From contig MGOD01000031.1 of NCBI GenBank assembly GCA_001795245.1, positions 4,355 to 10,072 on the forward strand: a stretch of DNA of 5,718 nt. The letters are read 5' to 3'. Of the stretch, positions 4,929 to 5,718 are shown piece by piece. A program made the translations under genes and the position numbers. The notes under the pieces were generated by a model that had not been told where the DNA came from, did not search any database, and saw only the letters and a list, made by a program, of their open reading frames with translations. Each line of letters begins with the position of its first letter. Position 1 is the stretch's first letter. This stretch comes from Chloroflexi bacterium RBG_16_70_13. GTDB taxonomy: Bacteria; Chloroflexota; Limnocylindria; Limnocylindrales; CSP1-4.

Positions 4929-5718
4929 GTGACCGCCGGGGTCCTGCCCATCCGAGTCTCCAGGCTCCGCCCGATGCGGGACGGTGCGATCGTGGCTTGC
5001 CTCGTGCTCGCCCTGGGCCACGCGCTGGGGCTCCTGCAGACCGGGGTCGACGCCCACGCCTACTGGGCAGCCGATCCCTTCGACCCCTACGGCGGCACCC
5101 GGCCGATGGAGCAGGATGCGTATTTCTATGCGCCGCCGTTCGCCCAGCTCCTCGGCCCGCTCCATTTCGTCCCGTGGCCGTGGTTCATCGCCATCTGGAC
5201 GCTGTTGCTCACGGCGGCCTTCGTCTGGCAGGCATGGCTTTGGGCAGGTTTCCTCGTCCTGGCGGTGCCGGTCTTCGCCGAGCTCACGGTCGGCAACATC
5301 CACCTGCTCTTGGGCGCTGCGATCGTGGCCGGGTTTCGCTGGCCGTGGCTCTGGGCGTTGCCGCTGCTTACGAAGGTGACACCGGGTGTTGGGCTCCTGT
5401 GGTTCGCCCTCCGTCGCGAGTGGCGCAATCTGGCGATCGCGCTCGGGGCGACCGCAGCAATCTCGGCCGCCTCGTTCCTGCTGGCCCCCGGCCTGTGGTT
5501 CCGCTGGCTCGAGGTTCTCGGCGCCGCTACCGCAGCCAATGACTTCGAATTCGTCATCGTGATCCCGTTCTGGATCCGAGCGATCGCCGCCGTAGCGCTG
5601 GTGAGCTGGGGCGCCCTGACCGATCGGCGCTGGACCGTGCCGGTCGCGTCGATGCTCGCCCTGCCGATTCTCTGGGTGAACGGCCTGTCGATGCTCGTCG
5701 CGGTCCTGCCCCTCGTGC
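4929..5718 (+). CDS. Compact GT87-like membrane glycosyltransferase, 3' end outside window
   Basis: The frame is open from GTG 4929 to the window edge, giving 263 residues without a stop. It matches the 589-1515 protein along its length. A first helix (IVACLVLALGHALGLL) is followed by D41 in GVDAHAYWAADP. YAPPF at 67-71 corresponds to YNYSP in the paralog, and GN at 122-123 (ELTVGNIHLLLGAAI) to its GN. LLTKVTPGVGLLWFALRREW (K149, P152-G153) and a late LALPILWVNGLSML segment complete the match. These fit a GT-C fold enzyme using a polyprenyl-phosphate sugar on the outer membrane face. As in the paralog, the region where typical GT87 proteins have SP..WDHY has no such motif; a helix or two may lie beyond the edge. 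ATG 4974 is an alternative start just before the first helix. The gene follows the XRE island and probably has its own promoter. The substrate is unknown. Confidence 0.85.
   Translation, partial: MTAGVLPIRVSRLRPMRDGAIVACLVLALGHALGLLQTGVDAHAYWAADPFDPYGGTRPMEQDAYFYAPPFAQLLGPLHFVPWPWFIAIWTLLLTAAFVWQAWLWAGFLVLAVPVFAELTVGNIHLLLGAAIVAGFRWPWLWALPLLTKVTPGVGLLWFALRREWRNLAIALGATAAISAASFLLAPGLWFRWLEVLGAATAANDFEFVIVIPFWIRAIAAVALVSWGALTDRRWTVPVASMLALPILWVNGLSMLVAVLPLV

Overview
The window is a high-GC bacterial segment (strong G/C bias at third codon positions, GTG starts, 4-bp gene overlaps) carrying cell-envelope or exopolysaccharide glycosylation genes. GT87-type membrane mannosyltransferase genes in this style are common in Actinomycetota and in high-GC Chloroflexota. 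I lean towards one of these two but cannot decide between them from the sequence.

Layout. Bases 1-4084 hold a tight four-gene plus-strand operon. It begins with the 3' part of a GT87 glycosyltransferase (stop at 585). A compact GT87-like paralog follows (589-1515), then a BioF2/CelD-type GNAT acyltransferase (1512-2807), then a GT4 glycosyltransferase (2804-4084). Junction spacing is 3 bp, then a GTGA overlap, then an ATGA overlap, so translation is probably coupled. Bases 4085-4928 hold a small reverse-strand XRE-type regulator (start best placed at 4520) and about 400 bp of non-coding DNA. From 4929 to the window end runs a second compact GT87-like gene, a paralog of the 589-1515 gene and cut by the window edge.

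The most unusual signal is around the XRE gene. Two copies of a 59-bp two-box module lie in inverted orientation on either side of its HTH-coding part (4137-4195 and 4724-4782). Each has a dyad, ATGACGCCGAYGGTCAT, then exactly 22 unconserved bases, then the box GCCWGAWTCYGGTCAT. Fixed spacing with a diverged spacer, plus a compensatory change in the dyad arms, points to selected binding or recombination sites rather than simple duplication. They could be operators of the XRE protein, ends of a small mobile cassette, or members of a dispersed intergenic repeat.

Working together (inference): the GT87 proteins would transfer sugars from polyprenyl-phosphate donors on the outer face of the membrane. 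The GT4 enzyme would build the glycan from nucleotide sugars in the cytoplasm, and the GNAT-fold enzyme would acylate a glycan or envelope component. The XRE protein may regulate itself or the flanking glycosylation genes.
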